A DNA stretch of 64,000 bases from Flavobacteriales bacterium (GTDB taxonomy: Bacteria > Bacteroidota > Bacteroidia > Flavobacteriales_D > Sanyastnellaceae): contig JADKIZ010000016.1 in the NCBI GenBank assembly GCA_016722445.1, positions 1 to 64,000 on the forward strand, given 5' to 3'. Shown here in pieces: positions 54,753 to 64,000 of this stretch. Under the pieces are notes generated by a model, which was not told where the DNA came from, did not search any database, and saw only the letters and a program-made list of their open reading frames with translations. The position numbers and the translations under genes are program-made. The first letter of the stretch is position 1. Every line of letters begins with the position of its first letter.

Positions 54753-56147
54753 ATGAAATCTCATATTGTAACAATGTCGTTGATCTTGCTTTCTGCTGCA
54801 TGTATGTTCGGTCAGCAACCAGCAGGAAGCTGGGCTGGTGTGCTTGCCGCGGAAGGCCAATCTTTAAATATCGTTTTTCATGTTGCGGAAAAGGATGGCG
54901 TTTATTCTGCAAAAATGGATAGCCCGGATCAGGGTGTCTTTGGAATAGATGCCTCGGAAGTGAGTTTTGAAAATGGTATGCTGATGATCAAAATTGCCGC
55001 GGCTAGAATAGAATATCTGGGAAAACCCATGTCTGATGAGATGGAAGGCAATTTCAAACAAGGCCCTTTAAACCTGCCTCTCACTTTCAAGAGGATGGCA
55101 GAGGATACGGAAAATATGCGCCCTCAAACGCCTCGCCCTCCATATCCCTATACCATAGAGAATGTTGTTTTCACAAACTCAACTGCAAAAATTAATTTGT
55201 CCGGCACACTAACTGTTCCAGCGGGTAAGGGCAAATTTCCAGCAGTGGTTTTGATTTCTGGAAGCGGACCTCAAAACAGGGATGAAGAATTAATGGGGCA
55301 CAAACCATTTCATGTGATTGCCGATTATTTGTCGCGAAATGGAATAGCTGTTCTGAGATATGATGATCGTGGTGTTGCCCAATCTCAAGGAGATTTTCAA
55401 CTTGCTACATCTTTGGATTTTGCAAGTGATGCGAAATCAGCAGTAGAGTTTTTAAAAGGACGAAATGACATTGACCCGACTTCGATTGGATTAATTGGGC
55501 ACAGCGAAGGTGGTATGATAGCGCCTATGGTGGCCGCGGAATCCAAAGACGTGAGCTTCATTGTTCTCCTTGCAGGTACAGGAATTCGTGGTGACGAACT
55601 TCTTCTTTTACAACAGGAATTGATTTTGGGCGCCGCCGGAGTGTCGAAGGAAGAAATTAGTTCAGCAGGGGTAACCAATAAGAAGGCATTTGAAATGGTT
55701 CGAAATTCAAAGGATGATCAGAAGCTAAAACAGGATTTGACAGTGTTGCTGAGAGATGCTTGTAAGGACCTTACTGAAGCTGAATTGCCACAAGGCATGT
55801 CTAAGGAACAATATGTTGATATGCAAGTGCAGCAACTCACCAGTTCTTGGATGAAATATTTCCTGAGTTATGAGCCAGCCAGTTCATTGAAACGGGTAAC
55901 GTGTCCAGTTCTTGCATTGAATGGCGCGATGGATTTGCAGGTACCCGCAGACATCAACCTCGAGGCCATTGAAGCTGCACTCAAAAAGGGAGGGAATTCG
56001 AAGGTCATCGTCAAAAAGTATCCTTCCATGAATCACCTGTTTCAAGTTTGTACGACAGGCGCGCCATCGGAATATTCAGAAATTCGCGAAACAATTTCTC
56101 CAACAGTTCTAAGCGATATTCAATCCTGGATTATGTCTGATAAGTAA
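54753..56147 (+). CDS. Exported alpha/beta hydrolase (S9/S33-like esterase or peptidase)
   Basis: 464 residues from the ATG at 54753; the in-frame ATG at 54723 was rejected because 54753 gives the signal peptide (MKSHIVTMSLILLSAACMFG). N-terminal ~110-residue beta domain (SWAGVLAAEGQSLNIVFHVA), then the hydrolase: LISGSGPQNRDEELMGHKPF, IAVLRYDDRGVAQSQGDF, IGLIGHSEGGMIAPM (nucleophile Ser), LALNGAMDLQVPADIN (Asp) and YPSMNHLFQ (His). Common in Bacteroidota; substrates include esters and small peptides, not assignable here. Monocistronic. Confidence 0.88.
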   Translation: MKSHIVTMSLILLSAACMFGQQPAGSWAGVLAAEGQSLNIVFHVAEKDGVYSAKMDSPDQGVFGIDASEVSFENGMLMIKIAAARIEYLGKPMSDEMEGNFKQGPLNLPLTFKRMAEDTENMRPQTPRPPYPYTIENVVFTNSTAKINLSGTLTVPAGKGKFPAVVLISGSGPQNRDEELMGHKPFHVIADYLSRNGIAVLRYDDRGVAQSQGDFQLATSLDFASDAKSAVEFLKGRNDIDPTSIGLIGHSEGGMIAPMVAAESKDVSFIVLLAGTGIRGDELLLLQQELILGAAGVSKEEISSAGVTNKKAFEMVRNSKDDQKLKQDLTVLLRDACKDLTEAELPQGMSKEQYVDMQVQQLTSSWMKYFLSYEPASSLKRVTCPVLALNGAMDLQVPADINLEAIEAALKKGGNSKVIVKKYPSMNHLFQVCTTGAPSEYSEIRETISPTVLSDIQSWIMSDK

Positions 56148-56249
56148 TAGTTGTAAGTATAGAATTTGAACTAGATGGTAGTGTTCTGTCTGCATTCGCA
56201 GAGAAGCGTCAGAATGATCTCGGTCTAATCGACGTGCCGTCTAACTCAC

Positions 56250-56769
56250 TTAGATTTTTTTGAAAGCTGCGAGATAAATCTTCTTTATGCTGTTTTTTTC
56301 TTCACGAGCTACAATGGCCTCACACGCAGGTACAAGTTCTTTGTTGTGTGCTGTTTTGAGTTTGATGATTTCACCCAATGCAAATGCTGCAGCCCACCTT
56401 ACCACTGTGCCTTCATGTTCAGAATTGATCAACAGGTTTACTATGGCTTTGTCCAGCGATTTGCTGTGTTGCTTTGCTGTATTTCCAATAACCTTGGCAC
56501 TTTCCCATTTGATCCTCGGTGCTTTGGCAGCAAGTTGATCTACCACAAATTCGAAACCGGACTTGCCAAGGAGTGATGCATCTTTTTGTGTGGCAAATTC
56601 CAAAGCTTCTATACAAGTTGCTTTTATCGGGTCCTTGCTGATTGATGCATAATCGATCAATTGAGCAACACTTATTTCTCCTGATGTAATGAACAGACTC
56701 AGTTTTTCTGTCTTTTCTTTTGATTTGATTGTTTTGTCTGAAAGTAGGGTGTTGATCATCTGTGGATGT
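56250..56769 (-). CDS. HEAT-repeat-like cytosolic protein
   Basis: 172 residues from MINTLLSDKTIKSKEKTEKL (ATG 56769); an upstream extension to 56885 is basic and unlike the rest. All-helical, with repeats of ~35 residues: DPIKATCIEALEFATQKDAS, APRIKWESAKVIGNTAKQHS, TVVRWAAAFALGEIIKLKTA. Similar to adaptin/HEAT-type scaffold proteins. No enzyme motif; function unknown. Confidence 0.65.
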
Positions 56770-56935
56770 TGTAGATAGACATTCCTTGGGAAAAATATGG
56801 CCGTAACAATTGGACTGGTGGTTCCAATACTCTTGAATGCAATGAGGATATTCAATCTATATAGTCTTCTGGAGTTCTTGACCAAGAACAGGGAGAACTA
56901 TACTGGTTAAATATTTTATTTCATTTCAAAAGCAC

Positions 56936-58351
56936 TTAGGATTTAATCATTTTACTTTGACATACAAAATCTGATTTAGGCACACCAGTTTCTGCGATGC
57001 TTTTGAAACCGCCTTCAACTTCTTTAAATTGATGAATTCCTCTGGCTTTTAAAATACTTGCTGCGATCATGCTGCGATAACCACCTTGACAATGCAGGTA
57101 GAATGGCTCATCCGAAGTGTATTCGGCAAACCATGCATTGATGTCTGATAGTGGTCGACTATAAGCTTCTTCAACATGTTCAGCTGCGTATTCACTTTCT
57201 TTCCGCACATCAACCACTTTGGAATCGCCAATTTTCAATTCGTTCTTGAATTGAGTCGCTGAAATTCGTTCAACCTGATCGATCTCTTTTCCCGATTCTT
57301 TCCAAGTTTGAAATCCTCCTTTGAGGTATCCAACCACATGATCAAATCCTACGCGAGCCAAACGTGTCACAGCTTCTTGTTCATCGCCTTCGGAAGTCAC
57401 CAATAGTATCGGTTGTTTCACATCAATGATCAAAGCGCCTACCCATGGTGCAAAATCGCCTTTCAATCCAATATTGATGGATTTAGGAATAAAGCCTTTG
57501 CAGAATTCACCTGCAGTGCGAACATCCAAAACAATAGCATCTGTTGTTTCTGCGGCTGCTTCAAACTCCACTGCACTCAGTGCTTTGAGACCGCGTTCCA
57601 GCACATCATCAAAACTGCTGTAGCCTTTTTTATTCATCATCACATTCAATCCAAAATAACCGGGAGGAGGTAAAAGTCCATCGGTGACTTCTTTGATAAA
57701 TGCTTCTTTATTTGGCTGATTCAGTGCATAGTTCATTTTCTTTTGATTACCAAGCGTATCAACCGTTTCTTTCATCATGTTTTTACCACAGGCACTTCCG
57801 GCACCATGTGCAGGATACACCGTTACATCATCGGCAAGTGGCATGATTTTGTTCTGCAATGAGTCGTACAAAAGCCCTGCGAGCTGTTCCTGTGTCATGG
57901 AAGCTGACTTTTGTGCTAGATCCGGTCTTCCTACATCACCCAAAAACAAGGTATCACCACTGAATAATGCAATGTCCTTTCCGTTTTCATCTTTCAATAA
58001 AAAGCAACTGCTTTCCATGGTGTGTCCAGGTGTATGCAACACCTGTATCGTTATATTCCCTAATTGAAATACTTGACTGTCTTTCGCAATGATGGCATCG
58101 AATTCTGGTTGCGCATTCGGTCCGTAAATAATCGCTGCGCCTGTTTTTTTGCTGAGATCTAAATGCCCAGAAACAAAATCTGCGTGAAAGTGTGTTTCAA
58201 ATACATACTTGATTTTTACGCCATCTTTTTCTGCTCGGTCCAAATAAGGTTGAACTTCACGAAGTGGGTCGATGATAGCTGCCTCGCCGTTGGAGGTGAT
58301 GTAATATGCACCTTGTGCAAGACATCCGGTATAAATCTGTTCTATTTTCAT
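56936..58351 (-). CDS. MBL-fold persulfide dioxygenase-like enzyme with two rhodanese domains
   Basis: 471 residues. Metallo-beta-lactamase domain ~1-245: ETHFHADFVSGH (metal site), LHTPGHTMESSCFLL, LFSGDTLFLGDVGRPDL, TVYPAHGAGSACG. Rhodanese 1 (~262-360) has no cysteine in its loop (LLVTSEGDEQEA); rhodanese 2 (~370-465) has the active Cys in YLHCQGGYRSM. The plan resembles CstB-type persulfide dioxygenase/sulfurtransferases that oxidise low-molecular-weight persulfides to thiosulfate or sulfite. It starts 23 bp after the TauE-type exporter gene, so the two probably detoxify and export sulfur oxyanions. Cytosolic. Confidence 0.9.
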   Translation of the reverse strand: MKIEQIYTGCLAQGAYYITSNGEAAIIDPLREVQPYLDRAEKDGVKIKYVFETHFHADFVSGHLDLSKKTGAAIIYGPNAQPEFDAIIAKDSQVFQLGNITIQVLHTPGHTMESSCFLLKDENGKDIALFSGDTLFLGDVGRPDLAQKSASMTQEQLAGLLYDSLQNKIMPLADDVTVYPAHGAGSACGKNMMKETVDTLGNQKKMNYALNQPNKEAFIKEVTDGLLPPPGYFGLNVMMNKKGYSSFDDVLERGLKALSAVEFEAAAETTDAIVLDVRTAGEFCKGFIPKSINIGLKGDFAPWVGALIIDVKQPILLVTSEGDEQEAVTRLARVGFDHVVGYLKGGFQTWKESGKEIDQVERISATQFKNELKIGDSKVVDVRKESEYAAEHVEEAYSRPLSDINAWFAEYTSDEPFYLHCQGGYRSMIAASILKARGIHQFKEVEGGFKSIAETGVPKSDFVCQSKMIKS

Positions 58352-58374
58352 TTGTGTGGTGATTGACGATCAAT

Positions 58375-59178
58375 TTATGATGTGGTGAAAAAAAGTTCTT
58401 TGGTAATGATGTAAATTCCCATAACCAGAACAAACCAACCGAAGGCTGGTTTCAGTTTTGCACCATCTATTTTTTTCGAGAGGAAAATTCCGATGAAAAT
58501 CCCTATTGTAGCCATAACCGAGATCAACATTAATAGTTGCCAATCGATGCTGGTCTCTGCATTTTCGCCAAAGAAACCAATGAGTGATTTCGCCGCGATA
58601 ATTACAAGTGATGTTCCAACAGCCTCCTTCATGGGTAGCTTTGACAAAAGTACCAATGCCGGAATAATCAAAAAGCCACCACCTGCTCCTACCAAACCGG
58701 TGATCAATCCTACGATCAATCCTTCTGCAAGTATGACTGGATAGTTGAATTTTTGAGGTCCATCCGGCTCCAGACTTTTATTTTTAACTTTCTTGATCAT
58801 ACTATATGAAGCAGCCACCATAAGGACGGCAAACAATAACATCAGCATGATATTTTTGGTCAATACAAAATCCCCCACCTTCATGATTTCTTTGGGGATG
58901 GCAGGAACGATATAAGCCCGGGTCATAAAGACAGCCGCAATGGATGGCAAACCAAAAACTATCGCAGTTTTTACATTCACCAAACCCTTTTTGAAATAGC
59001 CTACAGAACCGATTGCAGCTGTGAATCCCACAATAAAGAGTGAGTACGAAGTGGCTGATACTGCATCTATTCCAAATAGATACACAAGCACAGGTACTGT
59101 CAGTATGCTGCCACCACTTCCAATGAGTCCAAGAGATACTCCAATGAAGATGGCACAGAGGTAACCGATAATTTCCAT
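58375..59178 (-). CDS. Sulfite exporter TauE/SafE family protein
   Basis: 267 residues, about eight membrane segments in two repeats. First repeat: IGVSLGLIGSGGSILTVPVL and AVSATSYSLFIVGFTAAIGS; second: LIVGLITGLVGAGGGFLIIP and MKEAVGTSLVIIAAKSLIGF. The GxxGSGGS / GxxGAGGG pair is the family hallmark. Likely exports sulfite or related anions, which fits the persulfide dioxygenase-like gene 23 bp downstream. It starts the two-gene unit. Confidence 0.9.
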   Translation of the reverse strand: MEIIGYLCAIFIGVSLGLIGSGGSILTVPVLVYLFGIDAVSATSYSLFIVGFTAAIGSVGYFKKGLVNVKTAIVFGLPSIAAVFMTRAYIVPAIPKEIMKVGDFVLTKNIMLMLLFAVLMVAASYSMIKKVKNKSLEPDGPQKFNYPVILAEGLIVGLITGLVGAGGGFLIIPALVLLSKLPMKEAVGTSLVIIAAKSLIGFFGENAETSIDWQLLMLISVMATIGIFIGIFLSKKIDGAKLKPAFGWFVLVMGIYIITKELFFTTS

Positions 59179-59460
59179 TTAATGTGAATTGAGGCGCAAA
59201 GGTGGTGAGACAGGCCTGGGTTTTCAGTATGAATTGTTACAATTTGAAAACGACTATTTTGAATGGAGTGTAACGGGTCAAGGAATCCATAATAAAAGGG
59301 AAGATCAAATTTGAACCGTGAATGCTGGAAGAGCGATTTTGATCAGTTTTCTGGATGAATGCTTTGTGTTCTTTCAGTGCTGAGAATAATTACATCTTAT
59401 TGAGCTGAGCAATTGCCATTTTATCATGATAGCACTGGATGTATCCAGAGCTTCAGGAGT

Positions 59461-61192
59461 TTATTCCGCTTCGTTAAGCGAAAAAGTAAAAGTTGAACCA
59501 ATGCCTTCTGTGCTATCAACGGAGATTTTTCCTCCTTGTGCTTCGATGAACTCACGGCAGATCGCCAAGCCCAAACCGCTTCCTGCATTGCCCCCGGGCA
59601 CCTGGAAATACCGATCAAAAATGCGCTCTGCAAATTCTTTCCGTATCCCTGAACCAAAATCCTGAACCTTAAATATGACCTGCTTGTTTTTTTGAATTAC
59701 TTCAATCTTGATTTTTGATCCAATGGGGGAATGATTCATCGCGTTATTCAACAGATTAGTCAAAACCCAAGACGTTTTTTCCGGATCTGCCTTGACAGCT
59801 TTCACTGTTGAGTTGGTTTGGACGTCAAGCGTAATTTGCTTTTGTTCTGCTATCACTTTCAGTGATGCCATTGATCTTTGCAAGATGTCCAGTGGCAGAC
59901 ATGTTTGCAAGGTCAGTTGAATGTTTCCAGTTTCTGCCTGTGATAAATTCAATAGTTCACTGGTGATTTTGAGTAATCGATTGCTGTCATCGCCAATGCT
60001 ATTGATGAGTTGCATTTGTTCGTCATTCAACTGTCCGGACTTGTTTTTCTCCAAAAGTTGAACACTCATTTTGATGGAGGAGATGGGTGTCTTTAACTCA
60101 TGTGATACCGTGGCGATGAAATTGGTTTTGGCTATATCCAACTCTTTGAAGGGTGTGACATTTTTTAGGAGAATGACATGACCGACTTTCTTTTTTTCCT
60201 GCTCACCGGTTGGTACGATCGTTATCTCTAAAATTTCTTTTTCGAAATAACTCTCTTTTTGATTGGCGAATATTTTTAATGCTCCGGTTTGTTGATTTTG
60301 TTTGCTTTCTGGTGGCGCAATCATCTCGGTAATAAGTGATCGCATGAGATCATTATGTACTGCAATGTCCTGTGCAATTCTGCCTATTGCTTCACCCTGC
60401 CGCAAACCACATATTTTCAACGCTTCGTCATTCATAAACAATATTTTATTGTGCTCATCTAACCCGATAACTGGATCATGCATATTGTTGATCAATGCTT
60501 CGATGCGTTTCTTCTCCATCAAAAGACTTGCAAGATTGCTATTGTCATATTCCTCGAGTTTTTCCGCCATGGTGTTAAAGGCAAATGCCAATTCTCCAAA
60601 CTCATCTCGCGAATCGAAATGTAGCCGTTGTGCATAATTTTTCGCAGAAATTTCTTTGATGGATTTGGTTAACTGTCGCAATGGGTTAGCAATACTGCCT
60701 GGTAAATTCAACATGAGAGATAAGGCAATGATGAAACAGAGTGTTCCAGTAATCGCAATCCACATGGTAGCCTTGTCTGCCGTTTTCTGTGCCATCTGAC
60801 TCTTCCTGTGCATGGCTTGCATGTTCAGATTCATCAATTCATAGATGTGAATCCTTATTCCAGTGACCAATGCTTCTTGATTGGATTGTGTGACATACAA
60901 TTCATATTGATGAACCAGATTATCTGTCGCTTGTTGCTCTCCGATTTCGGTCACGTTGTTTTGTTGTAATGTCAGATTTTCCCGAAAAAGATCTTTTTTC
61001 GATTGTTCATCAGATAGTTCTAGAGCGGAGAGCATATTCCTGGCAATACTCCAAGGTGTTGTAATTGGCTTGAAGTATGCTTTTTGTGTCGTTACTTAAT
61101 GCGAGTGAATATGTCATTCCAACAATCGCAAGTATGAGTACCAACGAAAACAGAAGTGCGACGCCAAGTGTCAGTTTTACTTTTATTTTCAT
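59461..61192 (-). CDS. Sensor histidine kinase of the split KdpD pair, one frameshift
   Basis: About 577 residues when read through. TM1 (VALLFSLVLILAIVGMTYSL) at 7-30, a periplasmic helical sensor region, TM2 (AITGTLCFIIALSLMLNLPG) near 170-190, HAMP, a PAS domain (MHDPVIGLDEHNKILFMNDE), HisKA with ATVSHELKTPISS (His) and HATPase_c with NLLNNAMNHS, VQDFGSGIRK and GSGLGLAICREFIEAQGG. The frame breaks at 61042-61043: TGCCAGG should read TGCAGG (..LEYCRNMLSALEL). Its ATG overlaps the KdpD-half stop (ATGA). Probably takes K+-limitation input from the KdpD half and signals to a response regulator not in the window. Confidence 0.88.
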
Positions 61193-62313
61193 GACAATAT
61201 CACAATATCAATATCGGAGGATGTGAGTTTTTTCAATAGCTGATTAAAAATATTAGTGGCCACAATGATTCTGAATAAATTGAAATGCGGTTTGCCAATA
61301 CAAATTGTCGTTACATGATGTTTTTCTGCTTCTGATATGATGGTGCGTGCAATATATGAACTCTGAACCTGAATTACTTCAGCCCCTAATTCAGTTGAAA
61401 GTTTGAAATTGTTGATCAAATGTCTTTGCCTGTCTAAGGGTATCTTATTCACATTTTCCTTTGGAGTTTGTACGTAAATGACACACCAGCTAGCATTATA
61501 ATAGCTAGCCAGACGGGCTGTCTTGCGAATTACGTTCTTGGAGGTCTTTTCATTGCTGCTGATACAAGCCATGAATTTTTCATGACGTAGCGCTATATGT
61601 TTTGGGACTTCTATGTCAACTTTACGTTCCACTTGTGAAGCGACTTCCTTTAGCGCCAATTCCCGCAATTGAAGAATGTGTTCAGGTTTAAAAAAATGAT
61701 CAAGTGCGGTCTGAATTTTTTCCTGCTGATATATCTTCCCTTCCTTAAGTCTTGTGATGAGTTCGTCTGCCGTAAGATCAATATTTACTACCTCATCAGC
61801 AAGAGCCAGTATTTTGTCGGGAATGCGTTCTGCAACTTCTACTCCTGTAATGGATTTGATTTCTTCGTTCAAACTTTCGATATGCTGAATGTTTACTGCA
61901 GAAATGACATTGATGCCTGCATCCAAAACTTCTAATACATCTTGCCAGCGTTTTTCATGTTTACTGCCCTCAATGTTGGTATGTGCAAGTTCATCGATGA
62001 TCACGACTTCCGGTCGTAAATTAACGATGGCCTGAACATCCATTTCTTCAAGTTCTTTGCCTTTATAAAAAAGCTTTCGTCTTGGTATGATCGTGAGTCC
62101 ATCCAGCAATTCATGGGTTTCTTTTCTGAGATGTGTCTCCACATAACCAATCTTGATGTCTATGCCATTGCGCATCAAAGCATGTGCTTCCTGCAACATA
62201 CGGAATGTTTTGCCGACACCGGCGCTCATGCCGATGTAGACTTTGAACTTTCCCCTGCGTGATCTTTTGATCAGGTTAAGGAATTGTTCCGCATGTTGAT
62301 CACGTTCATTCAT
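61189..62313 (-). CDS. kdpD: KdpD N-terminal half (KdpD sensor domain plus USP domain)
   Basis: 374 residues. KdpD domain: KFKVYIGMSAGVGKTFRML (Walker A 28-36), KIGYVETHLRKETHELLDG, VIIDELAHTNIEGSKHEKRW (Walker B), VISAVNIQHIESLNEEIKSI. The universal-stress-like domain (~240-374) contains FMACISSNEKTSKNVIRKTA and TTICIGKPHFNLFR. The protein stops before the transmembrane and kinase parts found in single-chain KdpD; those are supplied by the overlapping kinase gene. Split KdpD is common in Bacteroidota. It regulates the KdpFABC K+ ATPase. Downstream of the porin gene by 86 bp. Confidence 0.92.
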   Translation of the reverse strand: MNERDQHAEQFLNLIKRSRRGKFKVYIGMSAGVGKTFRMLQEAHALMRNGIDIKIGYVETHLRKETHELLDGLTIIPRRKLFYKGKELEEMDVQAIVNLRPEVVIIDELAHTNIEGSKHEKRWQDVLEVLDAGINVISAVNIQHIESLNEEIKSITGVEVAERIPDKILALADEVVNIDLTADELITRLKEGKIYQQEKIQTALDHFFKPEHILQLRELALKEVASQVERKVDIEVPKHIALRHEKFMACISSNEKTSKNVIRKTARLASYYNASWCVIYVQTPKENVNKIPLDRQRHLINNFKLSTELGAEVIQVQSSYIARTIISEAEKHHVTTICIGKPHFNLFRIIVATNIFNQLLKKLTSSDIDIVILS

Positions 62314-62399
62314 CAGGAATCATTCATTTTTCCATGAAAAAAATAGGATGAGGTTGTGAAAGCTAGACCCTTATTCAATTGATTACTAAATCACAAATT

Positions 62400-63764
62400 T
62401 CATATCCTGAACAGAACAGCCAGCAATACCCTGTTTTCTCTTCTTACAAGATCTGGTCTCCAATCTGCCGGAAGTGTTGTCCATTGATATCCTGTTGGTG
62501 ATGTTACACCTCCGTGTCCTGCAAAATATGGCACACTGCTTTCACGATGTACATATTCAAGTCGAAACTCTATACTTTGATTCGGCATCCAACTTATGTT
62601 AGTTGAGGCATCCCAACCTTGAAATTTATCTCCCGGATTTGCACTGAAAGGATATGCTCCTTCTGAAACAGATGGATTTGCCGGATTAGGCAATGGACTC
62701 GCCTGCCCTGTGGGATATAGGACTAGGTATCTGCCAGGATTGGTCATTAATCCACCTCCAAATGTCCATGCGATTTTGTTTTGTGAAAACCACAATCTAT
62801 GGTAAAACATGACGCTCGCAAAATATTGTGCTGGTCCTTGTATTGAATCGCCATCTTTAAATCCATTCACACCACCTCCTTTTTCAAAACCAACATCTCC
62901 AGTGAGTGAAAATGCCATTCTACTAATACCTGTTGACTCTGGTTTGTTGTAATAACGAACCAAAAGACTGTTGTCAGAATGAAATCTTATTCTGTCCGAT
63001 ATTCCTCCTGCATCCGTACCGATATAATCATTAGTCAACACTTTCACACGATCATTCATATAGGTGATGTTCGCCCCCAATCCCGGCATCTTGTTGAATT
63101 TGCCATAACTCTGCCATCCATTGATAATCCATGGTTCGATTTTCCAATACTTATTCGGGTGAATCTGAACACGTACTCCATTAAAAAACCAAGGTGTGTT
63201 GTCCGATGTAAATGAAGCCTGGTACTCCCAGTTTTCAGGTTGGTAATAGGAGTTCAATCCTATGTATGACATGAACATTCCAAAGTCAACATTGATACCA
63301 TGCATTTTTTCAAAATGATAACCAGCATAAGCTTCACTTAAGTAGCGATATACATTGGCCAATTGATATTGCCCGCGGTACGGACTATAATCATTCCGAG
63401 GAATGACGATGGAGCGCATGCCAAATTGCGTCATGACGCGTGCTCTGGCATTTTTATAATTGAAATCCCCTCCAAAGTGCAAGGCCTGCAATTGGATTTC
63501 ATTGTTTCTTGCAAGTGCGGTTGACCCCACCACTGTGTTGTCTATCGGATCTTCAAAGGAATAAGTGTAATTGATATCCATTAATATCGATGGGGTAAAG
63601 TACTTCATGTTTTTGAATGCAGAAGAGTCTCTACGATCACTTCCATTTTGCCAACTGGCATCTATGCCTTCAAATGGTTCTCCCTTTTGTTGAGCGTGTA
63701 CATATGGAAGGAATATACAGTACATCAAAAGGATCAAGGCGAATGTGCGAATGTTGCTTTTCAT
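62400..63764 (-). CDS. Outer-membrane porin-like beta-barrel in the kdp operon
   Basis: 454 residues. Signal peptide MKSNIRTFALILLMYCIFLP..VHAQ. The body is rich in aromatic, alternating strands (TPSILMDINYTYSFEDPIDN, YLSEAYAGYHFEKMHGINVD, WKIEPWIINGWQSYGKFN, SIEFRLEYVHRESSVPYF) and ends in a C-terminal Phe-containing strand (RENRVLLAVLFRI), as in porins. It matches the OmpL-like/porin-2 family seen beside kdp genes in Bacteroidota. Probably allows K+ or solute entry under K+ limitation; that role is inference from context. Between kdpC and kdpD. Confidence 0.85.
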   Translation of the reverse strand: MKSNIRTFALILLMYCIFLPYVHAQQKGEPFEGIDASWQNGSDRRDSSAFKNMKYFTPSILMDINYTYSFEDPIDNTVVGSTALARNNEIQLQALHFGGDFNYKNARARVMTQFGMRSIVIPRNDYSPYRGQYQLANVYRYLSEAYAGYHFEKMHGINVDFGMFMSYIGLNSYYQPENWEYQASFTSDNTPWFFNGVRVQIHPNKYWKIEPWIINGWQSYGKFNKMPGLGANITYMNDRVKVLTNDYIGTDAGGISDRIRFHSDNSLLVRYYNKPESTGISRMAFSLTGDVGFEKGGGVNGFKDGDSIQGPAQYFASVMFYHRLWFSQNKIAWTFGGGLMTNPGRYLVLYPTGQASPLPNPANPSVSEGAYPFSANPGDKFQGWDASTNISWMPNQSIEFRLEYVHRESSVPYFAGHGGVTSPTGYQWTTLPADWRPDLVRRENRVLLAVLFRI

Positions 63765-63813
63765 TTCGTTTTTTTTATTTTATGCTTCGGTGAAAAGTGA
63801 TGATGGAACTATT

Positions 63814-64000
63814 TTATAAATGGACTGGATTGTTGGTGGAGCTTTGTTGAGTCGTCATTTCGTCCAATGCTATGTTCAACTTTAGTACATTGACTTTTTT
63901 AGGTCCAAGTAATCCGAATAGAGACTGCTCAGTTTGTTTATGAATCAATTCTTCAATGACTGTTTCTGATAAACCTCTGCTTTGCGCAATTCGTTTGGCT
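63814..64000 (-). CDS. kdpC: Potassium-transporting ATPase subunit C, C-terminal part (cut by window edge)
   Basis: The minus-strand reading to a TAA at 63814-63816 gives AKRIAQSRGLSETVIEELIH, then QSLFGLLGPKKVNVLKLNIA and a short tail ending NNPVHL. The pattern R(V/I)AxxRGL..V..L......FG(F/L)LG...VNVL.LN.AL is diagnostic of the KdpC C-terminus. KdpC is the small subunit of the high-affinity K+ P-type ATPase. Its start lies beyond the right edge; kdpA and kdpB are expected there. The porin start is 50 bp downstream, so transcription runs kdpC, porin, kdpD, kinase. Confidence 0.9.
   Translation of the reverse strand, partial: AKRIAQSRGLSETVIEELIHKQTEQSLFGLLGPKKVNVLKLNIALDEMTTQQSSTNNPVHL

Overview
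The window looks like part of a Bacteroidota chromosome. Three secreted proteins end in type IX secretion (T9SS) sorting tails, a choice-of-anchor-L/HYR-type giant surface protein is present, and a dinB-dnaE pair and a split KdpD are found. The best promoter matches fit the Bacteroidetes TTTG / TAnnTTTG pattern, and clear Shine-Dalgarno sequences are scarce. I cannot fix the order or family. No rRNA, tRNA, CRISPR array or transposase gene was seen.

Left edge (1-6.0 kb): a defence-type locus, read + strand. It holds the end of a DUF3696 AAA ATPase, a companion protein with a Txe/YoeB-like tail, and a type I restriction HsdR subunit. All three are full of frameshifts. After them come a small DUF4177-like protein, a ~600 bp direct duplication of it, and a response-regulator fragment joined to the second copy. 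6.0-10.2 kb: purine nucleoside phosphorylase, an SRPBCC/GyrI-like membrane-anchored protein and an EamA transporter with an in-frame TAG, separated by dispersed repeats built from 7-bp units.

9.8-22.3 kb: a segment bounded by inverted copies of the same composite repeat. Inside are an NlpC/P60 enzyme and a papain-like C1 protease (minus strand), and a divergent unit with a strong promoter, a small secreted protein and a ~2610-residue HYR-like T9SS adhesin with an exact 930-bp tandem triplication.

22.3-31.8 kb (all minus): FKBP isomerase, YaaA, SGNH hydrolase, LOG protein, HerA-like ATPase, DUF3817 protein, DECD-box helicase, a second LOG protein and a lamin-tail T9SS protein. 32.1-36.5 kb: a dinB-dnaE translesion pair. 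36.5-40.8 kb: DPP-IV, a MATE exporter and a small outer-membrane protein. 41.2-43.7 kb: moaC, a mobA fusion and a propeller lipoprotein, overlapping. 43.8-52.4 kb: mixed small genes, a secreted endonuclease/phosphatase, XerD, an SPOR-like protein, a GT4 glycosyltransferase and an AlbA_2 regulator. 52.7-56.1 kb: a kelch-like secreted protein with an in-frame TAG, a ~180 bp palindromic element and an alpha/beta hydrolase. 56.2-59.2 kb: a HEAT-like protein and a TauE/MBL-rhodanese sulfur pair. 59.5-64.0 kb: the tail of a kdp operon (kdpC, porin, KdpD sensor half, separate histidine kinase).

Many breaks are single-base changes, often in homopolymers, and most look like sequencing or assembly error rather than decay. 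The first 4.3 kb is far worse than the rest. Broken genes are therefore described as one gene with a noted frameshift.
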